35,818 nucleotides of DNA, taken from the NCBI GenBank assembly GCA_023647555.1, contig JALRLY010000235.1, positions 1-35,818 on the forward strand, in the 5' to 3' direction. The notes beneath the pieces are model-generated. The model was not told the origin of the DNA. It did no database searches and worked only from the letters and a program-made list of their open reading frames with translations. Every line of letters starts with the position of its first letter. Within the stretch, counting starts at the first letter, position 1. Shown here piece after piece: positions 16,615 through 24,228 of this stretch. This DNA comes from Pancytospora philotis (Eukaryota > Microsporidia). The position numbers and the translations under genes are program-made.

Positions 16615-17295
16615 TCAGTTGTTCTTGTACTCGGGCTTGAGCTCGTACGAGTTCTTGTGGTCCTTCTTGTTCAGGACGCAGATGTCCGAGATCAGCTCCT
16701 GGATGTACGCCACGGGCTGCCCGGTGTAGTCGGCCAGGTCCTTCACCGTCCAGAGCTCGCGGCGCTCGTACGCGTTGAAGATCATGTTGTACACGTCCTG
16801 CTTGTCGAGCCGCTCGCGCTTCTTGTCCTGCAGCATCTGCTTGCGCTTCCGCGCCTGCGCGTCGATCTCGCGGTACGACCCGTAGCGCTCGCCCCGGCGG
16901 ATCTCGGAGAAGTAGTCGATCACCTTGACCGACTCCGCGTTCTCCTCGGCGACGCGCTGCGCGCGCTTGTACTCGAGGTAGCGCTGGTTGGTGACGGGCC
17001 TGATGAAGCACTCCTTGTTGACGTTGCCCTCCACGGTGAACCCGTCGGGCGTGTCCTTCACGATGTACATGCTCTGCTTGCGGTCGCGCACGTCGATGAT
17101 GTGCTCGATCGGAATGGCCATCTCGCCGAAGCAGTCCGCGAGCTGGATGCCGAACGTGGTGCTGCTCGGGCCGCGGTCGATGCTGAGGGTGCCCACGGTC
17201 AGCTCGTCGGCCGCGAGCATGATCTTCTCGGCGAGGTACTTCGGCATCTTTGCGATCCACATGGTGTGCCCCTTGTTGGCCGTGTCGAGCCGCAT
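16615..17295 (-). CDS. TFG2: Transcription initiation factor TFIIF beta subunit (RAP30/Tfg2)
   Basis: TFIIF beta binds RNA polymerase II and stabilises the preinitiation complex. The 226-aa product begins with the dimerisation barrel (MWIAKMPKYLAEKIMLA, residues about 12-28, matching VWLVKVPKYLS of the family). It passes through a basic linker and ends with the winged helix (VYNMIFNAYERRELWTVKDL, then GQPVAYIQELISDICVLN, then NSYELKPEYKNN). Human RAP30 is 249 aa and yeast Tfg2 400 aa, so this is a minimal version. The frame runs to 17379, but the ATG at 17295 starts the conserved part. The upstream sequence has an A-run (GAAAAAACG on this strand) rather than AAAATTTT. Confidence 0.9.
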   Translation of the reverse strand: MRLDTANKGHTMWIAKMPKYLAEKIMLAADELTVGTLSIDRGPSSTTFGIQLADCFGEMAIPIEHIIDVRDRKQSMYIVKDTPDGFTVEGNVNKECFIRPVTNQRYLEYKRAQRVAEENAESVKVIDYFSEIRRGERYGSYREIDAQARKRKQMLQDKKRERLDKQDVYNMIFNAYERRELWTVKDLADYTGQPVAYIQELISDICVLNKKDHKNSYELKPEYKNN

Positions 17296-17534
17296 GGGGC
17301 CGCTCGCAAGCGCGTTTTTTCGGCTGCTGGGGAAAACACAGGCAGGAGTGCGAGTTTGGAAAGCTGCGGCTACCCGCAATATAGCCCTAGTTATAGTTGT
17401 ACCACTAGTGCATCTTTTTATTAATGACAGATTGAAACCTTGCTATTATTGACAGCAGCACCTGTTAGACGGTTTGCAGATCTGTGTCATCGTTCAGAGA
17501 CCACAGAAGCCGCCGCATGCAAGCTATTGTGTTG

Positions 17535-17546
17535 AAAATTTTGCCC
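17535..17546 (+). promoter_or_regulatory. AAAATTTTGCCC start signal
   Basis: This full signal ends four bases before the ATG at 17551, supporting that the following unrecognised frame is a real gene. Confidence 0.55.
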
Positions 17547-17550
17547 AGCT

Positions 17551-18960
17551 ATGCGGAGCTGCCAAGGGGCCGGCAGAATACTTCCAGTTTTGCTTTCACT
17601 TTCTGGCGTGGCGGCCGCGGCCGCAACCGCGGGTGACGGCGTGCAGAGCGCCGAGCAGCACGCCGGGGACCGCTTTATCCCACTGTGTGGTATCTACGAG
17701 CATGCGTTCGCGAAACTTGTGGAGGTCAAGAATACGTTGTATGAACAGTGCATCAAACTGAACGCCCGGACCCCGCTCTCTCGCCGCTTGGCCAGTGAGA
17801 CTTATACTCAGCGGAGCAGACGCACCTACGACCAGAAGCGCCTGTACGTGCAAGCAGTCCTGTTCAACCGAGAAAACCCGCTGAAGACGGTTGCCGATCT
17901 AACAGCGAACGGAAAGCATGGTGTTGTAGAGGTGCTATATGAGTATTTGGTCGACATGGACACGTCAGCATTCGCAGCAAGCCTCGACAATGACTGGCTC
18001 ATGCCCCCCAGAAGTGCAAAAAGGCAGATAGAATCAAACCTTAATAGTCAGTATGCGCAGGTGCGGGCGTTTTTGTCAGCCGAATTGAGCTCGGTCACGG
18101 AGCAGGGCCTCCATGAATACGCTGTTAGTAAAGCAATCAGCTGTATGCCTGATGATCTTTTCTACTACATGCTGCGCAGGGCGGGGAAATCCCAAACGAA
18201 CCACCACGAGCTGTACTGCAAGATACTAGAGTATCTCATCAAAAAAGACAACTCGAGCAACGATAGCCAGTTGCTTGCTAGCCCCTTTGTGGCGTTGGTG
18301 CGCAAACAACGCAGTTTTCCAAAGTTCTTCGGCCACAGATGGCTCACCAAGATAACGCTCGAGAGTATTCTGAGTATCACGCAGGAGAGGTCTTATAACG
18401 CCTTCAGCAGGGAGTACTTTGACACGAATAGCATCAAAAGAGATGTCCTTTACATGATAGCTACCAGCAGCAGCGAGGCAGCCAGCCCGTTTTTCGTCCT
18501 CGCTTTGGTTAGGCAGTGCTTCCAGGAGCAGCTATTCAACTGGGATAAGTTGGCATACACGCTCGAAAACTACTATAGCAACGAAAAGTGCGGCATACAA
18601 CGGATCATAGATACCTTTGCTTACCGTGATCTCCTGCATTGGCTGCTCAGCGAGTTTATAGACTGGGACTCAGAGCAGCCCGGCAACTCTGCCGCGCCTG
18701 ATCCCGGCATCCCCGTATTTATCCAAAGCCTCGTCGATATGCTGCCGTTCGAGCAGTGCCTCGAGCTTATGGGCAAGCTACATGTGAACGCGGAAGCGGG
18801 GCTGTTGGCGTGCATAATGAAGCGCCGCCCGGGCCCGTATGCAATTTGGCAGATGTTCATTCAAAAAAGCGACCCTGAAGACGGAAGCAAAGTGTGTGTC
18901 CAGGGTGCAGAGACTGTTAGAATAACCGGGCAGCAGTTGCCTGATGTAGCGCAGCTATAA
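17551..18960 (+). CDS. Unrecognised helix-rich protein
   Basis: The 469-aa product is preceded by a perfect start signal. The N terminus has a small hydrophobic/alanine stretch (about residues 9-27), and most of the rest is predicted helical with no enzyme motif. The run LLASPFVALVRKQ preceded by DDLFYYML recalls the helical repeat region of Nup155/Nup170-type nucleoporins (DELF...SPFLEPHL), but this is weak and not enough to name it. Codon choice is visibly less G/C-biased than in neighbouring genes (more ATA, AGT, CTA, GTT). That could mean low expression, fast evolution or different origin. It is a single uninterrupted frame and no domain boundary is obvious. Confidence 0.7.
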   Translation: MRSCQGAGRILPVLLSLSGVAAAAATAGDGVQSAEQHAGDRFIPLCGIYEHAFAKLVEVKNTLYEQCIKLNARTPLSRRLASETYTQRSRRTYDQKRLYVQAVLFNRENPLKTVADLTANGKHGVVEVLYEYLVDMDTSAFAASLDNDWLMPPRSAKRQIESNLNSQYAQVRAFLSAELSSVTEQGLHEYAVSKAISCMPDDLFYYMLRRAGKSQTNHHELYCKILEYLIKKDNSSNDSQLLASPFVALVRKQRSFPKFFGHRWLTKITLESILSITQERSYNAFSREYFDTNSIKRDVLYMIATSSSEAASPFFVLALVRQCFQEQLFNWDKLAYTLENYYSNEKCGIQRIIDTFAYRDLLHWLLSEFIDWDSEQPGNSAAPDPGIPVFIQSLVDMLPFEQCLELMGKLHVNAEAGLLACIMKRRPGPYAIWQMFIQKSDPEDGSKVCVQGAETVRITGQQLPDVAQL

Positions 18961-19237
18961 ACAGTCTGTTATCAGCCCTGCTATTTTCCCGCCAATTCCA
19001 GTGGAATAATCATGGAACGCCAGTGGGATGGGCGTTTTTGAATCTAATAAACTGGTACGAGAAGGACTCTTTGCGCGTATTATTGGTGCATTTCTCGGTA
19101 GCCATCATGTGCTCGGCAGCTATAGTTGCCACGACTTACTTTGTCAGTCCGCCTCTGCCTCGGAATACCCCAGCCCTATGATGCATATGCGAGCAATTTG
19201 GAGGAACGACGCTTGCGCAGCTGCCGTGCTCAAGGGA

Positions 19238-19249
19238 CCCAAAATTTTG
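19238..19249 (+). promoter_or_regulatory. CCCAAAATTTTG start signal of the BRWD-like gene
   Basis: The signal is directly followed by ATGCCCATG. Spacing elsewhere in the window favours the second ATG (19256), while the first (19250) would touch the signal. The frame's upstream part (19028-19249) is therefore probably leader. Confidence 0.55.
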
Positions 19250-19255
19250 ATGCCC

Positions 19256-22200
19256 ATGCCAAGTGGAGCGATCGCGAAGCTGGAACGAGCCGGCAGCCAG
19301 CAGGAGATCATCAAGCGGCTCTGCCTGATCGTGAGCGGTCAGGACAGCGGCGAGGAGCGCGCGCGGCCGAAGCTGTCGAGCGACGAGGCGCTCGGGCTGC
19401 TGGCGGACCTGCTTGCCGGGCACTCGCTCGCCGAGGAGGTCAAGCGGATCGAGGTGGGCCGGCGGCGGGCGCTGTTTGCGCGGCACCTGCGGTATGCCCG
19501 GTACTTCGAGGTCTTCGGCCACAACGGGATGATCGACCGCCTCTGCTTCGACAACTCGTCGACCTATGCGTTCTCCGGGTCGGCCGACGGTGTCATCAAG
19601 GTGTGGAACGTGGAGCAGGGCATGCTCGTGACGTCGCTGTACGGGCACGCCTCCTCCATCAACGATCTGTCGGTGTCGCTCAGCGGCGAGTACCTCGTCT
19701 CTGGGGACTACAACGGCATTGTCTGCGTGTGGTGTCTGCGGGAGTTTGCGATGGTCCAGCACTACAGGATGGAGGAGGAGGTCATATTCTGCGAGTTTTA
19801 CGACGCGGGGACGCAGGACGCCGCCGAGGAGGCGCTGAGCTTCGCGTGCATTACGAGCAGCGGCACTGTGAAGATGATCAGCTTTACGAGGGAGGCCACA
19901 AAGGACATAAAAGTGAACAATTTCCTCGAGGGCGAAAGCATCAAGGCCATCTGCGTCACGGACGGCGGCCGGTTCATCGTGTGTGGCGGCTGGTGGCCCT
20001 TCACGGTCATCTACGACACGCACGACATCAGCAAGATTCTTGTTCTCGAGGACTTCCGCGCGCGCTCGCTGTGCGCCGCCAAGAACGGCCTCAAGCTGGC
20101 GCTCGCCGCGCTGGACCGGCTCTGCATTTACACGTTCTACGCGGAGGGCGATGCCTCCCAGGCAAACTTCAAGAAGCGCTCGAAGGCGGAGGGCTGCTGG
20201 CACAAGAGCGTGCACTCGCTCGACAGCACGACGGCCGTGGAGCGCATGTGCTTCCTGAGCTCCTTCCTCCTCGTCACGGCCTGCGCCGACAACCAGCTGC
20301 GCATCTACGACGACGATCTGCTCGTGGCCACGGTGCCCAGCGAGATCGGCACCATCCACGCGCACCCAACCAAGAACATCTTTGCCGTGGTCGGGCAGAG
20401 CCTCTCGATGCTGGAAATCAGGCAGGAGCCCGCGGGCTGCGAAGATTCTGAGACTTCTTTCTGCTACGATCCTTCGCTGCCTGCTGTGATCGCAGTGCCG
20501 GTCAACAGCCGGATCTGCGTAAACGCCTCGTGCATCAGCGAGGTCCGGGCGGAGCAGCCGCGTAGAGCGCGCCGGAGCGGCGGTGCTTTCATAATCAACA
20601 AGTTTTTCGACGAGCCGCTGCCGATATGCGTCCACGACGGCCAGTTCAGTGCCGACGGGCGCTTCTTCATTACGGGCGACAACCAGGGCGTGCTGAGGGT
20701 CTACTCGATCTTCGACCCCATCAGTGTGCCCGCCCAGCAGTTCTTCAGGAAGGATTTTGTGGCGAGGGAGGACAGCCCCGCCACCGCCGATTCGCCGGAT
20801 GCAGAGGGCGATCGCGAGCCTGCTGTGCAGGGGGTTCCTAATGCCGATGGCACGCCTGAATGGATGCTTTCAGCCGAGCAGTACGAAGAAACCGTGGATG
20901 TCGACGGGAACGTGAATGCGGACTGGAAGAAGCTGGATTACCGACGCTCCCGCGGACAGCCATCCGTGTCCGTGCGGGTCGAGGGGTGCGCCGCGGAGTA
21001 TCTGCAGCGCGACAAGATGGACTACCAGAAGTTCTCGCGGCGCTACCTGGTGAAGGAGGAGGAGTCGGACAGCAGCGACGACAAGACGTGGACGAGCATG
21101 GACGAATCCATTTCCAGCACCGAGGAGGAGCTGAGCACGACCGACGAGACCAGCGATTCCGAGGCAGTGAGCCTGGACCCGCGGCTCGTGGTCAGCGACA
21201 GCGAGGACCGCCCGCAGATGCTGCGGCGGATGATCGTGAAGGAGGAGCCCTCCAATGAGAGAGTGCATCTGAGGCGGAACCTGGTGAGGCAGGAGAACAG
21301 GCAGAATGCCGAGCGGGTGCTGCGCAGAAGCCTGGGAGAAAGAGGCGCGGCTAGTGAAGGAGAGGCCATCACCTCCAGCGCCTCGTCCGACTCGTCTGAT
21401 GTGATTATTACCCACCGCACCAGAAAACTGGTGGAGGAGAGCGATGCGGAGGAGAGACGAAAGAAGGTTAGGCCGAGGAGCCCCCGGGCGGCCTCCAGGA
21501 GGTCCGAGCGGAAAATAGTCAAGGAGTCATCGGAGGAGCAGACAGTGGAGTCCTCTGAGTCTACGCCCCGCAATACACAGGCCGCAGCTGCGGAGCCTCC
21601 CGTGCCAAGGCGTGCGCTCCGTCGGCAGATCGTAGATAGCGCCAGCGATGAGCACGAAGAGGAGGCAGCTTCTGGGCGCCGCAGGCTGAGGAGCAGCAGG
21701 AAGATCGTGGAGTCAGAAGAAACTGGCATCGACGCCGCGTTCGAGGCCTCTCTTTCGCGCTTTTCCATCGAGTGGCTCCGCGATTTCGGTGTCTACAGGG
21801 GCGACAGCGTTTATTTCGATTCTGAGGCCTATCAGATTTTTACGGGGCTGGAGGGCCGGCTGGGGTACAGCGAGTCGCCGGAAGCAGGCATCTATACGGT
21901 GGAGAATGTCGAGCTGCGCTTCATAGGCAGTATTCCCTACCTAGTTGTGCAGATCGGGAAGGTGGAGGTCGCCTTTTACGAGTACCCCGATGGCACGGGC
22001 ATTATGTGTCTGGAGGCCCAGCTGACGCAGAGCGGCACGGTCAGCTTCCTCACCTTTGATGGCTCCAAGAGCGGCAGTATCGCCGAGGCGAATGGGCTGC
22101 TCATCAGAATCAAGGATACGTGGATACTGCGCAGCCAGCTGATCGTGGCGGGCGTAGAGCTGGGCATAGAGCCTATAGAATCAGACAGACACCACAAGCT

Positions 22201-22405
22201 GCTGCACGGCTGCGACCGCCGCGCCGGCAGTTCTGTCTTTGATGTTATCAACTACAATATCATAAACCGCAGGCTGGCGCTCGGCCTCTATCGCTCTGAT
22301 GCGCAGCTCCTGGCAGACCTGGACTCGATCCGCAAGGCCGCGCCCAGGGAGCACGCCAAGTATGCCGACAAGCTCTACAGCACCATCCGCAGACAGCTCA
22401 GGTGA
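19256..22405 (+). CDS. BRWD/PHIP-type chromatin protein: WD40 propeller, repeated basic motif, cryptic Tudor and degenerate bromodomain
   Basis: The product is about 1049 aa. A WD40 propeller spans residues about 82-520 (FGHNGMIDRLCFDN, SADGVIKVWNV, YGHASSINDLSVS). It ends in QQFFRKDFV, and later ETVDVDGN, which correspond to the FFHTDYRPL and FLVDVDGNPH blocks of PHIP/BRWD. Residues about 594-825 are acidic/serine-rich with a recurring RRx[IL]V motif. From about 840, GDSVYFDSEAY matches the cryptic Tudor start (GDEVYYF), and the end (LALGLYRSDAQLLADLDSI) matches the later helices of the first bromodomain. The asparagine that reads acetyl-lysine and the surrounding loop are missing, and there is no second bromodomain. 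In animals these proteins bind methylated H3K4 and act with CUL4. Here a histone-reading role is inferred. Confidence 0.75.
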   Translation: MPSGAIAKLERAGSQQEIIKRLCLIVSGQDSGEERARPKLSSDEALGLLADLLAGHSLAEEVKRIEVGRRRALFARHLRYARYFEVFGHNGMIDRLCFDNSSTYAFSGSADGVIKVWNVEQGMLVTSLYGHASSINDLSVSLSGEYLVSGDYNGIVCVWCLREFAMVQHYRMEEEVIFCEFYDAGTQDAAEEALSFACITSSGTVKMISFTREATKDIKVNNFLEGESIKAICVTDGGRFIVCGGWWPFTVIYDTHDISKILVLEDFRARSLCAAKNGLKLALAALDRLCIYTFYAEGDASQANFKKRSKAEGCWHKSVHSLDSTTAVERMCFLSSFLLVTACADNQLRIYDDDLLVATVPSEIGTIHAHPTKNIFAVVGQSLSMLEIRQEPAGCEDSETSFCYDPSLPAVIAVPVNSRICVNASCISEVRAEQPRRARRSGGAFIINKFFDEPLPICVHDGQFSADGRFFITGDNQGVLRVYSIFDPISVPAQQFFRKDFVAREDSPATADSPDAEGDREPAVQGVPNADGTPEWMLSAEQYEETVDVDGNVNADWKKLDYRRSRGQPSVSVRVEGCAAEYLQRDKMDYQKFSRRYLVKEEESDSSDDKTWTSMDESISSTEEELSTTDETSDSEAVSLDPRLVVSDSEDRPQMLRRMIVKEEPSNERVHLRRNLVRQENRQNAERVLRRSLGERGAASEGEAITSSASSDSSDVIITHRTRKLVEESDAEERRKKVRPRSPRAASRRSERKIVKESSEEQTVESSESTPRNTQAAAAEPPVPRRALRRQIVDSASDEHEEEAASGRRRLRSSRKIVESEETGIDAAFEASLSRFSIEWLRDFGVYRGDSVYFDSEAYQIFTGLEGRLGYSESPEAGIYTVENVELRFIGSIPYLVVQIGKVEVAFYEYPDGTGIMCLEAQLTQSGTVSFLTFDGSKSGSIAEANGLLIRIKDTWILRSQLIVAGVELGIEPIESDRHHKLLHGCDRRAGSSVFDVINYNIINRRLALGLYRSDAQLLADLDSIRKAAPREHAKYADKLYSTIRRQLR
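21038..21730 (+). repeat. Repeated short protein motif RRx[IL]V[KRED][ES] in the BRWD-like linker
   Basis: Seven clear copies, each followed by an acidic or serine patch: RRYLVKEE (21038), RRMIVKEE (about 21224), RRNLVRQE (about 21272), TRKLVEES (about 21419), ERKIVKES (about 21509), RRQIVDSA (about 21630) and SRKIVESE (about 21697). DPRLVVSD (about 21178) and RRSLGERG (about 21327) look like diverged copies. Spacing is irregular (16 to 49 codons) and the flanking sequence is not conserved, so this is a repeated linear motif and not a tandem DNA repeat. Confidence 0.7.
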
Positions 22406-22587
22406 TGTGGTTCGATTCGAGCGCTGTTGTGCCCAGTAAATTTATTGTCAAGCTGTGTTGCGATGCCACTGTCGAAGTGCTGGTTTTGAGTTGTGACTAG
22501 GGCCATTATTTCGTGCGTTTACTACATTCTCGGATGAGCCACAGCAAAGCGCAACTCCTCAGCACACTGAAATGCGACTTCCCCTTC

Positions 22588-22597
22588 AAAATTTTGG
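22588..22597 (+). promoter_or_regulatory. AAAATTTTGG start signal of the nuclease-fold gene
   Basis: It lies five bases before the ATG at 22603 (AAAATTTTGG CCTCC ATG) and rules out the earlier frame start at 22513. Confidence 0.6.
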
Positions 22598-22602
22598 CCT
22601 CC

Positions 22603-23229
22603 ATGTCGCTCAGTGTCTCTGAGGTCAAGTCGGGCTCGGGCTCGCTCTATTTCTACTTCTTGCTGGTCGCGGTGCTGCAGGCCTGCACGCTCTACTACAT
22701 CGCAAAGACGCTGCTGCGCAGGATCCTGTACAAGACCGACATCAAAAAGTACTTCGAGTGGTACGGCAGAACGTTCATGCACGCGGAGATACTCGCGGTG
22801 AACAGCGACTGCAGCTTCAACTTCGTGTACAAGCCCTTCTGGTTCGCGTGGCTGGCGAAGCAGAACCTGTACAGATGCAAGCTCCTCGGGATCAGCGCGC
22901 CGCTGGGCCGCCCGGAGGCTGCGGACATCTACGACTATCTGCGCTTTCTGACGCACAAGCGGATGGTGGTGCTGGAGCTGTGCAGCTTCGTCAAGGAGAA
23001 GGACCTCTTCTACGTCGTGCTCTACACCGACAGCACGATAGCGAACCTCGAGGTGCTGCGCGGCGGATACGCGAAGCTCTGCAGAAAGTGTCTCGGCACC
23101 TGTCCCGAGTACAACAACGTGTTCGAGAACGCCGAGCTGCTGGCAAAGAAGCAGCACATCAGGCAGTGGAAGCTGCCGCCGCCGAACGGCAGCGCGCGAG
23201 CATCCGATCTTACCTCAGATGATATGTAA
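22603..23229 (+). CDS. Membrane-anchored staphylococcal-nuclease-fold protein, catalytic residues lost
   Basis: The 208-aa product has one membrane segment (residues about 15-35) followed by an SNase-like OB-fold domain at about 59-190. The layout resembles fungal Lcl3, a membrane-anchored SNase-domain protein. Recognisable blocks are AEILAVNSDCSF (VxxVxDGDTF of the family), CKLLGISAPLGRPEA (RLxGIDAPE), KEKDLFYVVLYTDST, and the closing EVLRGGYAKLC ... AELLAKKQHIRQWK, which matches the family's long last helix ending in GxW. The calcium-binding aspartates and catalytic Arg/Glu are replaced (GIDAPE to GISAPL, no Arg at the second catalytic arginine). It is therefore probably a scaffold or nucleic-acid binder, not a nuclease. 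The C terminus is Ser/Asp-rich. Confidence 0.65.
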   Translation: MSLSVSEVKSGSGSLYFYFLLVAVLQACTLYYIAKTLLRRILYKTDIKKYFEWYGRTFMHAEILAVNSDCSFNFVYKPFWFAWLAKQNLYRCKLLGISAPLGRPEAADIYDYLRFLTHKRMVVLELCSFVKEKDLFYVVLYTDSTIANLEVLRGGYAKLCRKCLGTCPEYNNVFENAELLAKKQHIRQWKLPPPNGSARASDLTSDDM

Positions 23230-23386
23230 GCAGAATTGCTGGGCAATGCGCTGCTCTGTGGCTTTGAATGGGTAAATTAAACAGTTCTTGAGACGCTTCG
23301 ACGCCGGTGGTTACATGTACTGTTCGTAGTAGCGAGGCTAAAATTTACAAACAATCACCGTTTGTGCGCCTATTATAGAATTAAGA

Positions 23387-23517
23387 CAGAACAGGTCTCC
23401 TACATCTTGTTCTGAAGCAGTCCTGTGCGCCCGCGATCAATCAGGCATAGACTATGATTGACAGTGCAAAGTACGTGGCCGAGGGCATGGCCGACGTTTG
23501 TTTACAAATCGGCCATG
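23387..23517. ncRNA. Candidate structured RNA or regulatory hairpin array
   Basis: Three perfect stems follow one another at about 50-base intervals. They are CAGAACA/TGTTCTG (23387-23393 with 23408-23414), TCAATCA/TGATTGA (23437-23443 with 23455-23461) and CATGGCCGA/TCGGCCATG (23486-23494 with 23509-23517). The third continues past a two-base bulge into TTTGT/ACAAA. An orphan AAAATTT lies 40 bases upstream on the plus strand. It could be an RNA gene or an upstream control region of GNA1. Strand is not determined. Confidence 0.35.
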
Positions 23518-23573
23518 TAGATCAGATGGAATGTTCCAACCGTGTAATGCGCCGGTATTGACGTGGCGCCAAA

Positions 23574-23583
23574 CTATAAAAGG
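23574..23583 (+). promoter_or_regulatory. TATA-like box CTATAAAAGG of GNA1
   Basis: It lies 18 bases before the GNA1 ATG and just before the AAAAATTTG signal. The same 10-mer occurs at 4093-4102. Confidence 0.45.
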
Positions 23584-23586
23584 AAG

Positions 23587-23595
23587 AAAAATTTG
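23587..23595 (+). promoter_or_regulatory. AAAAATTTG start signal of GNA1
   Basis: It ends six bases before the ATG at 23602, which makes the hydrophobic N terminus part of the protein and not leader. Confidence 0.5.
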
Positions 23596-23601
23596 CCACT
23601 T

Positions 23602-24228
23602 ATGGTAGCGATGCTTGTGCTGATGGCCCTAACCTGTTTTGCGCGCGAGAGCCCTGATTGGTCCACCAACCGCCTCGCAGTGGAGCTTCTGGACGAGACA
23701 GCCGACAAGGGGCAGGTGCTGCGTCTGTACGACGAGCTGCTGAGCGAGCGCGCGCCGGTGTCGTACGACATGAGCGACGAGAAGTTCAGACAGATCATCC
23801 AGTACCGCCGCAACAACAACCAGTACACGCTGCTGTTCTACGAAAAGAACGCGAGCCCGCTCGCCACTGAGAGAACGCTCGTCGGGTCCGTTTCCGTTGT
23901 GTTCGAGTACAAGTTCATCCGCGGCGGGGTCATCAAGGGCTTCGTGGAGGACGTCGTGACGACGAAGAGCTGCAGGAACATGGGCTACGGGAAGGAGATG
24001 CTGCACTTCCTCATCCTGCTCTTCAGCAGGGCGCACAAGGACTGCTACAAGATGGAGCTGTCGTGCGACGAGAACAAATTCAAGGTGTACAACAGCGTGG
24101 GGTTCGAAATGAGCGAAATAGCCATGGAGTACAGGACTGCGAAGAATAAGGACATGCTGGAGGAGCTGCGTGATAGCAACACCATGGAGATGCCGCTGCG
24201 CTTGAGAGTGCCGGAGCCTACTAATTAA
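23602..24228 (+). CDS. GNA1: Glucosamine-6-phosphate N-acetyltransferase Gna1 with signal-peptide-like N terminus
   Basis: Gna1 acetylates glucosamine-6-phosphate with acetyl-CoA on the way to UDP-GlcNAc, the precursor of chitin in the spore wall and of GPI anchors. The 208-aa product has the GNAT core: VGSVSVVFEYKFI, then GFVEDVVTTKSCRNMGYGKEML (the acetyl-CoA loop, normally RGKGxG), then CYKMELSCDENKFKVYNSVGF, which matches the family's CYKxxLxCDExNxxFYxxxGF. The oddity is the start. Residues 1-14 (MVAMLVLMALTCFA) are hydrophobic and followed by R, like a short signal peptide, whereas yeast Gna1 is soluble and cytosolic. No later methionine precedes the catalytic domain except those at residues 4 and 8 and one at about 53. 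Confidence 0.9.
   Translation: MVAMLVLMALTCFARESPDWSTNRLAVELLDETADKGQVLRLYDELLSERAPVSYDMSDEKFRQIIQYRRNNNQYTLLFYEKNASPLATERTLVGSVSVVFEYKFIRGGVIKGFVEDVVTTKSCRNMGYGKEMLHFLILLFSRAHKDCYKMELSCDENKFKVYNSVGFEMSEIAMEYRTAKNKDMLEELRDSNTMEMPLRLRVPEPTN

Larger units (their letters stand above)
23230..23601. other. 372-base gap with orphan start signal and three successive hairpins
   Basis: The gap holds an orphan AAAATTT at 23340-23346, three inverted repeats starting at 23387, 23437 and 23486, a TATA-like CTATAAAAGG at 23574-23583 and the GNA1 start signal at 23587-23595. I see no reading frame that follows the orphan signal. Confidence 0.5.

Noticed and set aside
21038..21730. SUMO-interaction motif array
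   Set aside because: The repeated element has only two adjacent hydrophobic residues ([IL]V), short of the three to four needed for the canonical motif.
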